Counted from the stretch's first letter, positions 1 through 6,074 are shown. The stretch: DNA of 6,074 bases from Actinobacteria bacterium UBA912 (GCA_002293965.1 DBEG01000138.1:1-6074), one strand, 5' to 3'. Numbers and translations are program-made. Notes: a model not told the origin generated them from the sequence alone.

Positions 1-654
<654 letters not shown>

Positions 655-753
655 TTTGCATGATTTTTCCAGCGCTATGCAGCTCTCAGGGTGCGTAAAG
701 CACCTGAGGCGGCTATTGAAAACTCAATAGTCATCCACCGAGAGCCGGTGGAT
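655..753 (+). other. 23S-5S transcribed spacer with three hairpins
   Basis: This is the internal transcribed spacer between 23S and 5S rRNA, with no tRNA or ORF of note. Three stem-loops are visible. The first pairs 685-694 with 700-708 around a GTAAA loop, with one bulged G. The second pairs CTATTGA (713-719) with TCAATAG (724-730) around AAAC, and contains the TTGAAAACTC string often seen in rRNA spacers. The third pairs ATCCACCG (733-740) with CGGTGGAT (746-753) and ends exactly where 5S is expected to begin. They probably guide processing and folding of the precursor; this is inferred from position and not from a recognised family. Confidence 0.7.
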
Positions 754-887
754 GTGTTCAGTGGTTATGGCGGAGGGGGTATACCCGATCCCATTCCGAA
801 CTCGGAAGTCAAGCCCTCCAGCGCCGATGGTACTGCGGTGTAGTCCGTGGGAGAGTAGGACGCTGCTGAACACATCCAACGGCTCTC
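740..887 (+). other. Extended 5S precursor processing stem
   Basis: Both flanks of 5S are complementary well beyond the mature helix. Positions 740-747 (GAGAGCCG) pair with 880-887 (CGGCTCTC), there is one G/A mismatch (748/879), then 749-761 pair with 866-878. That gives 21 Watson-Crick pairs out of 22. Such a stem is the expected substrate for double-strand-specific maturation (RNase III type or RNase M5 type), which is known for rRNA precursors. Its left arm overlaps the local hairpin at 733-753, so the two folds exclude each other. Confidence 0.7.
754..873 (+). rRNA. rrf: 5S ribosomal RNA
   Basis: Complete 5S rRNA of about 120 nt, part of the large-subunit central protuberance. The conserved core is plain: CCCGATCCCATTCCGAACTC (785-804) forms the loop B/helix III region, followed by GAAGTCAAGC, GCGCCGATGGTACTGC and GGGAGAGTAGG. 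The terminal helix pairs GTGTTCAG (754-761) with CTGAACAC (866-873), and the pairing continues outward into the flanks. Ends were chosen because the preceding spacer hairpin finishes at 753 and the length then matches the usual 120 nt; the true mature ends may differ by one or two bases. It lies about 100 nt after 23S in the normal bacterial order. Confidence 0.96.
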
Positions 888-890
888 TTT

Positions 891-911
891 CGTCGTGGGG
901 GACCCAGGACG
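891..911 (+). terminator. Possible hairpin terminator after 5S, no U-tract
   Basis: CGTCGTGGG (891-899) pairs with CCCAGGACG (903-911) around a GGA loop, with one G-G mismatch. It sits 18 nt after 5S, where an rRNA operon terminator would be expected. It is followed by AATACTACTG and not by a T-run, so it is not a standard intrinsic terminator. It may be a weak or U-less terminator, or not a terminator at all. Confidence 0.25.
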
Positions 912-938
912 AATACTACTGCGGGACTACGTAGGCAT

Positions 939-953
939 ACCTCCACTGGAGGT
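939..953. promoter_or_regulatory. Perfect inverted repeat, candidate operator upstream of kinase
   Basis: ACCTCC (939-944), spacer ACT, GGAGGT (948-953) form a perfect dyad centred on C946, 43 nt before the kinase start codon. Its core CTCCACTGG (941-949) recurs with one central change at 2968-2976, in the other intergenic region, also at the centre of a dyad. Position and repetition suggest a transcription factor site, most simply for the response regulator encoded here (autoregulation). A hairpin in RNA is the alternative. An 8-bp palindrome CTACGTAG lies just upstream (927-934). No convincing -35/-10 pair was found in 874-988. Confidence 0.4.
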
Positions 954-988
954 CGGCAAGCCTGTCTTCGATAGCGTAGGATGTCAAC

Positions 989-2257
989 ATGAACACGCTA
1001 CGCTCCCGCATATCTTCACTCGATCCGAGTCACGTCGATCTAGCGATCGGAATGGTGCTATCGGTCCTAGTCTGTTTGCAGATCTGGGGCTTTTCTCAGT
1101 TAAGACCTGGCTTCGTTCCGTTAGATAGAAGCACTGGCGCCATCGAGGCACCCATGAGAGACCGGGTCGCGGACGGTCCTTTCCACGGGGGTCGTCCACA
1201 GGTTGATCCAGGCATCGAGCCATATATCTTTGCGGCTGCAGCTTTTCTTCCCTTGGCTCTCCGACGCCGGCTCCCTTGGCTTGCCCTCGGGATCACCTTC
1301 CCGTCGGCTCTGGTGTACACAATCAACCCCTGGCCTCCGGCTATCGTAATCTTGGGGCCAGCCATAGCCATGTATTCTTTGGCGGCTGCATCGGCGAGAC
1401 GTCGGATCCTGGTTGTTGCCGGCCCGGTGATCGGCCTGGTGGCCTTGATCGCTCTCATCACCTTCTCGACGAACCTGCGGTGGGCGATGGAGGCGATCAT
1501 GGTCTTTGCGCTACTGGCCACAGCTGCGCTTCTCGGCGAGACCACGCGCAATCGTCGGGCGTACATCGCTCAGGTGGAGGAGCGTGCTGTTGAGGCGGAA
1601 CGGACTCGCGAGCAGGAGGCCAGCCGCCGCGTTGATGAGGAGCGCATCCGCATAGCTCGTGAGGTTCACGATATCGTTGCGCACACTCTTTCAATCGTGA
1701 CGGTGCAGGCGGGAGCGGCCGAGATGTTGCTACCCGACCAGCCCGAAAAGGCTCGGGAGTCGGTGATGAACATCCGAAAGGCCGGCAAACAAGCGATGGG
1801 AGAGTTGCGATCCCTGCTCGACCTGCTGCGAACCAGTGAGCCCGAGGCTTGCCTTGCTCCCCAGGGAGATCTGGGCCAGATCAGCGTGCTAGTTCACAGC
1901 GTCCGGGAGGCAGGCGTCTTCGTGGATGTCGATGTGCGCGGTGACCTCTCTATTGTGCCCACGGCTGTCAGTGTCTCGGCCTATCGCATCGTGCAAGAGG
2001 CACTCACCAACGTTGTTCGGCATGCTGAGGTGAAACACGCTGTTGTAAGGCTCGAGATTACTGATCATGACCTGACAGTGGAAGTCACCGACGAGGGGAA
2101 GGGCCTATCTGGGACCGCCGCAGACGACACTGGCGGCCATGGAGTCCGCGGCATGCTTGAGCGCACCGAGGCTCACGGTGGAACTTTCGCAATGGGGCCA
2201 TTCGCTGAAGGCGGCGTCCAGGTGCAAGCGACGATCCCCTTCGAGAGGAGGGCGTGA
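989..2257 (+). CDS. Sensor histidine kinase, NarL/LiaS type (HisKA_3 + HATPase_c), about six membrane segments
   Basis: Membrane sensor kinase of 422 aa that autophosphorylates on His and passes phosphate to the regulator encoded next. Hydrophobic segments lie near residues 17-35, 78-94, 95-112, 115-133, 139-160 and 165-183. A hydrophilic stretch at 36-77 between the first two is probably the exposed sensing loop. A charged, likely coiled-coil linker (187-220) leads into the HisKA_3 dimerisation domain, with the phospho-acceptor H227 in REVHDIVAH. The HATPase_c domain follows, with N box EALTNVVRHA (337-346, N341), G1 box DEGKG (368-372) and G2 box GGHGVRGM (382-389). All catalytic motifs are intact. 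The start is the first ATG, preceded at 8 nt by only a weak AGG (978-980). It opens 115 nt after 5S and its stop overlaps the regulator's possible GTG start. The signal sensed is unknown. Confidence 0.93.
   Translation: MNTLRSRISSLDPSHVDLAIGMVLSVLVCLQIWGFSQLRPGFVPLDRSTGAIEAPMRDRVADGPFHGGRPQVDPGIEPYIFAAAAFLPLALRRRLPWLALGITFPSALVYTINPWPPAIVILGPAIAMYSLAAASARRRILVVAGPVIGLVALIALITFSTNLRWAMEAIMVFALLATAALLGETTRNRRAYIAQVEERAVEAERTREQEASRRVDEERIRIAREVHDIVAHTLSIVTVQAGAAEMLLPDQPEKARESVMNIRKAGKQAMGELRSLLDLLRTSEPEACLAPQGDLGQISVLVHSVREAGVFVDVDVRGDLSIVPTAVSVSAYRIVQEALTNVVRHAEVKHAVVRLEITDHDLTVEVTDEGKGLSGTAADDTGGHGVRGMLERTEAHGGTFAMGPFAEGGVQVQATIPFERRA
2246..2251 (+). promoter_or_regulatory. Ribosome binding site for response regulator, decides start
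   Basis: AGGAGG inside the last codons of the kinase. It lies 8 nt before ATG 2260 but only 2 nt before GTG 2254, so the ATG is the better start. Confidence 0.7.
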
Positions 2258-2259
2258 GT

Positions 2260-2934
2260 ATGCCTATCCGCGTACTTGTCGTCGACGACCAGGCATTGGT
2301 TCGAGCCGGGTTCCGTGTACTGCTTGAGACCGCAGAGGACATCGAGGTCGTCGGTGAAGCCGAGAACGGAGAGCTTGCCGTCGACGCAGTAGCCGAATTG
2401 ATGCCCGATGTGGTTCTCATGGATGTCAGAATGCCTATGGTCGATGGACTCGAGGCTACGCGAAGGATCCTCTCTGAGCCGCGCAAAGACCCACCAAGGG
2501 TACTCGTGCTCACCACGTTCGACGCAGACGAGTATGTCTACGAGGCACTTCGTGTCGGCGCGTCGGGCTTCCTGCTCAAAGACACTGAACCCGCTCAGCT
2601 CATTGAAGCTGTACGCGTGGTCGCTGCTGGCGATGCCCTTTTGGCTCCTTCTGTTACTCGACGGCTGATCACGGAGTTCGCGTCAAGACCCGAGGTCAGG
2701 AAAGCGAGTCCTTCGGCATTGGGAGTGCTGACCAATCGCGAGCGCGAGATACTTCGCTTGGTGGCTCAAGGACTCTCCAACGATAGTATCGCCGAGGCGC
2801 TGTTCATCTCTCCCGCCACGGCTAAGACCCACGTTTCCCGCGTGATGATGAAGTTGCACGCCCACGACCGAGCGGCACTCGTTGTCATCGCATACGAGAC
2901 GGGTCTGGTCGTACCCGGACCCCACGCCGGATAA
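2260..2934 (+). CDS. Response regulator, NarL/FixJ family (receiver + LuxR-type HTH)
   Basis: Cytoplasmic two-component transcription regulator of 224 aa, a normal length for the family. The receiver domain covers about residues 1-120: acidic pair D9-D10, phospho-acceptor D55 in VVLMDVRMP, conserved T85/T86 in VLVLTTFD and K107 in GFLLKD. A linker (about 121-155) leads to the LuxR-type helix-turn-helix (about 157-212), starting LTNREREILRLVAQGLSN, with recognition helix around SPATAKTHVSRVMMKL. All signalling residues are intact. A GTG at 2254 overlapping the kinase stop would add two residues, but the AGGAGG spacing favours ATG 2260. It is coupled to the kinase, almost certainly its partner, and the exporter genes after the next gap are its likeliest targets. 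Dyads at 939-953 and 2965-2982 are candidate binding sites; this is inference. Confidence 0.95.
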   Translation: MPIRVLVVDDQALVRAGFRVLLETAEDIEVVGEAENGELAVDAVAELMPDVVLMDVRMPMVDGLEATRRILSEPRKDPPRVLVLTTFDADEYVYEALRVGASGFLLKDTEPAQLIEAVRVVAAGDALLAPSVTRRLITEFASRPEVRKASPSALGVLTNREREILRLVAQGLSNDSIAEALFISPATAKTHVSRVMMKLHAHDRAALVVIAYETGLVVPGPHAG

Positions 2935-2964
2935 GGATTGCTTCTCGCCGGTTAGCTGTTCGGA

Positions 2965-2982
2965 ATACTCCATTGGTAGTAT
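2965..2982. promoter_or_regulatory. Imperfect inverted repeat, candidate operator upstream of exporter
   Basis: ATACTCCA (2965-2972), central T, TGG, one extra T, AGTAT (2978-2982) form a near-palindrome centred on T2973. A central spacer of one base makes a DNA operator more likely than an RNA hairpin of the whole element. Its core CTCCATTGG differs in one central base from CTCCACTGG in the dyad before the kinase, and both read ATAC(C)TCCAYTGG. It overlaps TAGTAT, a possible -10 box, so binding here could either block or position polymerase. Confidence 0.4.
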
Positions 2983-2998
2983 GCAGGATCGGTCCTGC
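2983..2998 (+). other. Short stem-loop in exporter leader
   Basis: GCAGGA (2983-2988) pairs perfectly with TCCTGC (2993-2998) around a TCGG tetraloop. It begins at the base after the dyad ends. It is not followed by a T-run, so it is not a standard terminator for the regulator transcript. It could be a second protein site, an RNA structure at a 5' end, or chance. Confidence 0.35.
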
Positions 2999-3059
2999 TG
3001 GATGATGTGCCCCACGAGATTCGTGCGTATCGTTTGATTCGGTACTGACGAAGACTTGT

Positions 3060-3064
3060 GGAGG
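3060..3064 (+). promoter_or_regulatory. Ribosome binding site for adaptor, decides start
   Basis: GGAGG lies 7 nt before ATG 3072 but only 1 nt before the in-frame ATG 3066. The downstream ATG is therefore the better start, shortening the product by two residues. Confidence 0.75.
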
Positions 3065-3071
3065 TATGCTG

Positions 3072-4388
3072 ATGGCTCTTTCGAAGAAGATCCGCCGCTA
3101 TAGAGGCTACATCGCGGCGGCCGCACTGGTTGCGATCGGGGGTGCGGTGTGGTTCGTGACCCAGCCCCCCGGCGACGCGGCTCCACGGATCACTTACACT
3201 ACTGAGCCCGCAGCGACGGGCACCCTTTCGGTGACTGTCTCGGGGACAGGCAACATCGATGTGCTCGATACCACCGATGTCTGGCCAGCTGTCGCTGGCA
3301 CCGTTGCCACCCTCAGGGTCAAGGAGGGCGACATCGTTGAAGAGGGCGCGGTCTTGTTCACGTTGGAGGCAACGGAGACAGAAGCAGCCAAGGCCAGAGC
3401 GTACGCCAACCTGTTGCAGGCGAGGCAAGGCGTCATACAGGCCGAGTCCCAGCTTCTCAAGGCGCGCAATAACTTGGATACGCTTCAAGAGCGTTACTAC
3501 GACCAGCAGAAGGCCTCGAGTGTCCAGACAACTGCGACAGCGATGCAATCACAAAGTGAGGTCACTTCGGCGGATATTTCTGCGGCGAAGAAGGATATCG
3601 AGGCTGCGACACTGGGCGTCGAGTCCGCAAAGACCAATCGCACAGCAGCATCGACGTCTTACGAGGATGCGAAGGATGCATCGGGCGACCTAACAGTGAA
3701 GGCTCCACGCGCGGGCATCGTGTGGTCGCTCGATATAGAGGTAGGGGACACTGTGCAGACAGGCTCTGCCGGGGGATCGGCGTCGTCGGGGGCTGGCACG
3801 GAGGCGGCCGCCGGTACTTCCAGCGGAACTGGATCCGGAGCACCACTCGTCCTAGCGCCGAGCCAACCTCTGGGACTCGTCTTATCCGTGAACGAGGTCG
3901 ATGTTCCCTCGCTTGAACTCGGACAGCGCGTGGACATAGAGGTGGATGCGCTCCCTGATCTTGCCCTTACCGGTAAGGTCACAGAGATCGTGGATGCCGG
4001 GACGGTGAACCAGGGCGTTGTGACCTATGAGATATCTATAGCGCTCGACGTCTCCGACCCTGGACTCAAGACCGGCATGTCGGCAACTGCGATGATCGTC
4101 ACCGAGGTCGTCAAGGATGCGCTCATCGTTCCCAACGGAGCGGTGAAGTCTGACGATCAAGGTGAGTACGTTGAGGTTCTCGATGAAGGCACCGAAGTTC
4201 CGCGTCGTGTAGCAGTGGAGTCCGGTCTCGCTAACGCTACAGATACGCAGATCCTTACAGGTCTCTCGCAAGGAGATCGTGTGGTGACGCTGAGCACCGA
4301 TGCTGGTGAGAGCCAAGAGGGTGACCAGCCTGGAGGCGGGGGCTTCATGATGGGGAGCCCGGGGATGGGCGGAGGGCCCGGAAGATGA
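3072..4388 (+). CDS. Membrane-anchored efflux adaptor (HlyD/MacA/YknX-like, RND/MFP family)
   Basis: Adaptor (membrane fusion protein) of 438 aa expected to work with the ABC ATPase and permease encoded next. A basic N-terminus (KKIRRYR) and one hydrophobic segment (about 12-29) anchor it with the bulk outside the membrane; there is no lipobox. The first lipoyl half lies around 70-100 (AGTVATLRVKEGDIVEEGAVLF), an Ala/Gln/Glu-rich coiled-coil hairpin at about 101-203, and the second lipoyl half at about 206-230 (TVKAPRAGIVWSLDIEVGDTV). A beta-barrel (about 262-345) and membrane-proximal domain (about 346-410) follow, containing LIVPNGAV and GLSQGDRVV. Two oddities: a Gly/Ser/Ala/Thr-only-like insert at 231-257 and a Gly-rich tail from about 418 with Met. 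ATG 3072 is preferred over 3066 on ribosome binding site spacing. Its stop overlaps the ATPase start (ATGA). The substrate cannot be read from sequence. Confidence 0.9.
   Translation: MALSKKIRRYRGYIAAAALVAIGGAVWFVTQPPGDAAPRITYTTEPAATGTLSVTVSGTGNIDVLDTTDVWPAVAGTVATLRVKEGDIVEEGAVLFTLEATETEAAKARAYANLLQARQGVIQAESQLLKARNNLDTLQERYYDQQKASSVQTTATAMQSQSEVTSADISAAKKDIEAATLGVESAKTNRTAASTSYEDAKDASGDLTVKAPRAGIVWSLDIEVGDTVQTGSAGGSASSGAGTEAAAGTSSGTGSGAPLVLAPSQPLGLVLSVNEVDVPSLELGQRVDIEVDALPDLALTGKVTEIVDAGTVNQGVVTYEISIALDVSDPGLKTGMSATAMIVTEVVKDALIVPNGAVKSDDQGEYVEVLDEGTEVPRRVAVESGLANATDTQILTGLSQGDRVVTLSTDAGESQEGDQPGGGGFMMGSPGMGGGPGR
4371..4375 (+). promoter_or_regulatory. Ribosome binding site for ABC ATPase, supports the early start
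   Basis: GGAGG inside the adaptor's Gly-rich tail codons lies 9 nt before ATG 4385. The alternative in-frame ATGs (4406 and 4445) have no comparable site, so the longer product is preferred. Confidence 0.6.
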
Positions 4389-5152
4389 GCCTGACAGCCG
4401 ACACCATGGAGGTATCGGGTCGACCGGTTCTCTCGGCATCGAAGATGGCAGGTGCTGTGATCGAGGCGACCGGGCTGCACAAGGTCTACCAGGCCGCAGG
4501 AGGTGCCGAAACGCACGCCCTGCGCGGAGTGAGCCTTCGTGTGGAGCAAGGCGAGTTCGCAGCGATCATGGGTCCTTCGGGATCAGGCAAATCCACGCTG
4601 ATGCACATCCTCGGTTGCCTGGACACACCGACGAGCGGCACCTACCGGATCGTCGGGCGCGAAGTGGGTGATCTGGACGAGACCGAGCTTGCCGAAGTGC
4701 GCCGTGAGACCATCGGTTTCGTGTTCCAGGCATTCAATCTGCTTCCGCGTGCCACCGTCCTGCGCAACGTCACGCTACCGATGCTCTACATGAGGGTATC
4801 TGCCGACGAGCGCGCGGATCGCGCCGCAGAGGCGCTGCGGGCCGTCGCTTTGGATGAGGCCCTGTGGACCCACCGCTCGAACGAGCTGTCCGGCGGGCAG
4901 ATGCAACGTGTTGCGATCGCTCGGGCGCTGGTGAACGATCCATCCCTCATCATGGCCGATGAGCCTACCGGCAATTTGGACACTGCGACCGGTGAGGCGG
5001 TCATGGCGCTATTCCAGCGACTCAATGACGAAGGGCGCACCATCGTGCTCATCACGCATGAACCCAACATCGCGGCCTTCGCACGCCGTACCATCCGGAT
5101 ACAAGACGGGCTGATCGCCGAAGATAGGCTCAACGGCGGTGGTCACTCATGA
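4385..5152 (+). CDS. ABC transporter ATP-binding protein, MacB/LolD/YknY-type
   Basis: Cytoplasmic ATPase of 255 aa that would power the MacB-type permease encoded next. All nucleotide-binding motifs are present: Walker A GPSGSGKST (63-71), Q-loop GFVFQ (Q115), signature LSGGQ (168-172), Walker B LIMADEP (D192, E193), D-loop NLD (197-199) and switch H225 in LITHEP. RGVSLRVEQGEF, LMHILGCLDTPTSG and QAFNLLPRATVLRNV are typical of the LolD/MacB subfamily (mechanotransmission-type transporters). The domain proper begins near residue 25 (VIEATGLHKVY), leaving about 22 extra N-terminal residues, more than most relatives. The start overlaps the adaptor stop as ATGA with a good GGAGG upstream, and its own stop overlaps the permease start as ATGA. 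The separate ATPase and permease follow the YknYZ arrangement and differ from the fused MacB of enterobacteria. Confidence 0.95.
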   Translation: MSLTADTMEVSGRPVLSASKMAGAVIEATGLHKVYQAAGGAETHALRGVSLRVEQGEFAAIMGPSGSGKSTLMHILGCLDTPTSGTYRIVGREVGDLDETELAEVRRETIGFVFQAFNLLPRATVLRNVTLPMLYMRVSADERADRAAEALRAVALDEALWTHRSNELSGGQMQRVAIARALVNDPSLIMADEPTGNLDTATGEAVMALFQRLNDEGRTIVLITHEPNIAAFARRTIRIQDGLIAEDRLNGGGHS

Positions 5153-6074
5153 ACATCACCGATCTGATCGCTGAAGTCATCAGTTCGCTCACTTCCAACA
5201 AGGTTCGTAGCGGACTTACCGTTCTGGGTATCGTCGTTGGGATCGCCTCGGTGATCGCCATGATCTCGATTGGCCGAGGCAGTCAGGTCGCGATAGAAGA
5301 CACGATCCAGGGCATCGGTTCCAACCAACTGACCGTCATGCCAGCTTCGCCGGGAAGCGATGGCGGGCCGCGAATGGCTGCGGGTTCCGTCGAATCGCTG
5401 ACCCTGGCGGATGCCGAGGCGCTCGCAGAACTCCCGCTTATCAGCGGAGTTGCACCGGAATCCTCCGGTTCGGCCCAACTAGTAGTGAAGGGCGAGAACG
5501 CTAACGCCCAGCTGATAGGTGTCACCGACGCATACCTCACGGTCAAGGGCCTGGAAGTGGTCAACGGCACCTTCATTTCCCAGCGTGATGATCGCTCTTT
5601 CGCACAGGTCGTCGTCTTGGGGGCCACGCTCGCCGAAGATCTGTACGGCGAGGGTGCCGATCCGGTTGGTGAGCGGATCAGGGCAGGCTCGATGCTGCTC
5701 ACAGTGGTAGGCGTGCTGGAGGAGAAAGGCGCTTCTGGGATGTCGAACACCGACTCGGCAGCCTTCATCCCGCTCTCGACCCAACAGCGCCACCAGTCCG
5801 GAACCGAATTCCTATCGACTATCACGCTCACCGTGACAGACGAGGAGCGAATGACCGAAGCCGAACAGACCGTCGAGACGGTCCTACTCGAGCGTCATGC
5901 GATCAGTGACCCGGAGTATGCGGATTTCAGTATCCAGAACATGGCGGATCTACTCGAAGCCGTGACCTCGGTGACCGGCACTCTCACCACCTTGCTCGCA
6001 GCTATCGCGTCGATCTCACTTCTCGTCGGCGGGATCGGGATCATGAACATGATGCTCACCACCGTGACCGAGCG
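5149..6074 (+). CDS. ABC transporter permease, MacB/FtsX family, 3' end outside window
   Basis: Partial membrane subunit of the exporter; 308 residues are visible and the frame is open to the window edge. It begins with a short amphipathic stretch and NKVRSGLTVLGIVVGIASVI (18-37), the classic first membrane helix of MacB permeases (about 21-42). A large extracytoplasmic domain of the MacB_PCD type spans about 45-265, with PLISGVAPE, VVVLGATLAEDLYG, DPVGERIR and the AAFIPLSTQQ-like motif. A second membrane helix starts near 278 and contains the family hallmark GGIGIMNMMLTTVTE (294-308). Family members of this unfused type usually run to about 400 aa, so roughly 90-100 residues with the last two helices are missing to the right. 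The start overlaps the ATPase stop (ATGA) with only a weak upstream G-rich site, implying translational coupling. No frameshift or stop is seen. Confidence 0.93.
   Translation, partial: MNITDLIAEVISSLTSNKVRSGLTVLGIVVGIASVIAMISIGRGSQVAIEDTIQGIGSNQLTVMPASPGSDGGPRMAAGSVESLTLADAEALAELPLISGVAPESSGSAQLVVKGENANAQLIGVTDAYLTVKGLEVVNGTFISQRDDRSFAQVVVLGATLAEDLYGEGADPVGERIRAGSMLLTVVGVLEEKGASGMSNTDSAAFIPLSTQQRHQSGTEFLSTITLTVTDEERMTEAEQTVETVLLERHAISDPEYADFSIQNMADLLEAVTSVTGTLTTLLAAIASISLLVGGIGIMNMMLTTVTE

Larger units (their letters stand above)
2935..3071. other. Intergenic region between regulator and exporter block
   Basis: This 137-nt gap separates the two coupled gene blocks and is large relative to the overlaps elsewhere in the cluster, so it probably carries a promoter or regulatory leader. 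It holds an imperfect dyad (2965-2982), a 6-bp hairpin directly after it (2983-2998), a small 5-bp hairpin CACGA/TCGTG (3013-3025) and the GGAGG ribosome binding site. TAGTAT (2977-2982) and TATCGT (3028-3033) resemble -10 boxes, but neither has a good -35 partner. No ORF is supported here. Confidence 0.6.

Noticed and set aside
655..988. tRNA genes in the 23S-5S spacer or after 5S
   Set aside because: No T-loop GGTTCGA-like motif or cloverleaf pairing was found.
752..1128. Open frames 752-934 and 895-1128 on +
   Set aside because: The first lies over 5S rRNA; the second overlaps the kinase start in another frame and has no family resemblance or ribosome binding site.
1096..1566. 156-codon frame antisense to the kinase (and similar antisense frames at 2085-2516, 2683-3186, 2952-3548, 3882-4439, 5283-5831)
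   Set aside because: They mirror strongly supported genes, have Arg/Ser-rich compositions typical of antisense frames in GC-rich coding DNA, and show no domains.
2254..2259. GTG 2254 as the response regulator start
   Set aside because: It is only 2 nt from AGGAGG; ATG 2260 has proper spacing and begins the conserved PIRVLVVDD strand.
2983..2998. Hairpin as an intrinsic terminator of the kinase-regulator transcript
   Set aside because: The stem is short and followed by TGGATGATG with no T-run; kept only as an unexplained stem-loop.
3066..3071. ATG 3066 as the adaptor start
   Set aside because: It is only 1 nt from GGAGG; ATG 3072 has a 7-nt spacing.

Overview
The window runs from the 3' part of an rRNA operon straight into a five-gene sensing-and-export cluster, all on the + strand. 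The rRNA part is the last ~650 nt of 23S rRNA (from the P-loop region of domain V to the 3' end), a ~100-nt hairpin-rich spacer, and a complete 5S rRNA. The coding part begins 115 nt after 5S: a NarL/LiaS-type sensor histidine kinase, its NarL/LuxR-type response regulator, a 137-nt intergenic region, then a membrane-anchored HlyD/MacA-type adaptor, a MacB/LolD-type ABC ATPase and a MacB-type ABC permease that runs off the right edge.

Organism: a bacterium of moderately high GC. The kinase and regulator read like those common in Actinomycetota (kinase core IAREVHDIVAHTLS, regulator opening PIRVLVVDDQALVRAGFR). The 5S sequence and the TTGAAAACTC-containing 23S-5S spacer would fit a deep-branching actinobacterial group such as Coriobacteriia. 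This is inference from family resemblance; the rRNA gene should settle it by database search.

Genes are tightly packed. Kinase and regulator overlap or nearly touch, as do adaptor and ATPase (ATGA) and ATPase and permease (ATGA), so there are two translationally coupled blocks, kinase-regulator and adaptor-ATPase-permease. The expected logic is that the kinase senses an envelope or small-molecule signal and phosphorylates the regulator at Asp55, and the regulator controls the exporter. The best unexplained signal is a shared dyad, CTCCAYTGG, centred at 946 (43 nt before the kinase start) and 2973 (99 nt before the adaptor start). It occurs once in front of each block and is a plausible operator for this regulator.

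The two gaps hold only hairpins, dyads and ribosome binding sites. No tRNA, CRISPR array, insertion sequence or attachment site was seen. The coding content is a recognisable family arrangement, not a clearly new system; the possible novelty lies in the regulatory DNA and in the folding of the 5S flanks.
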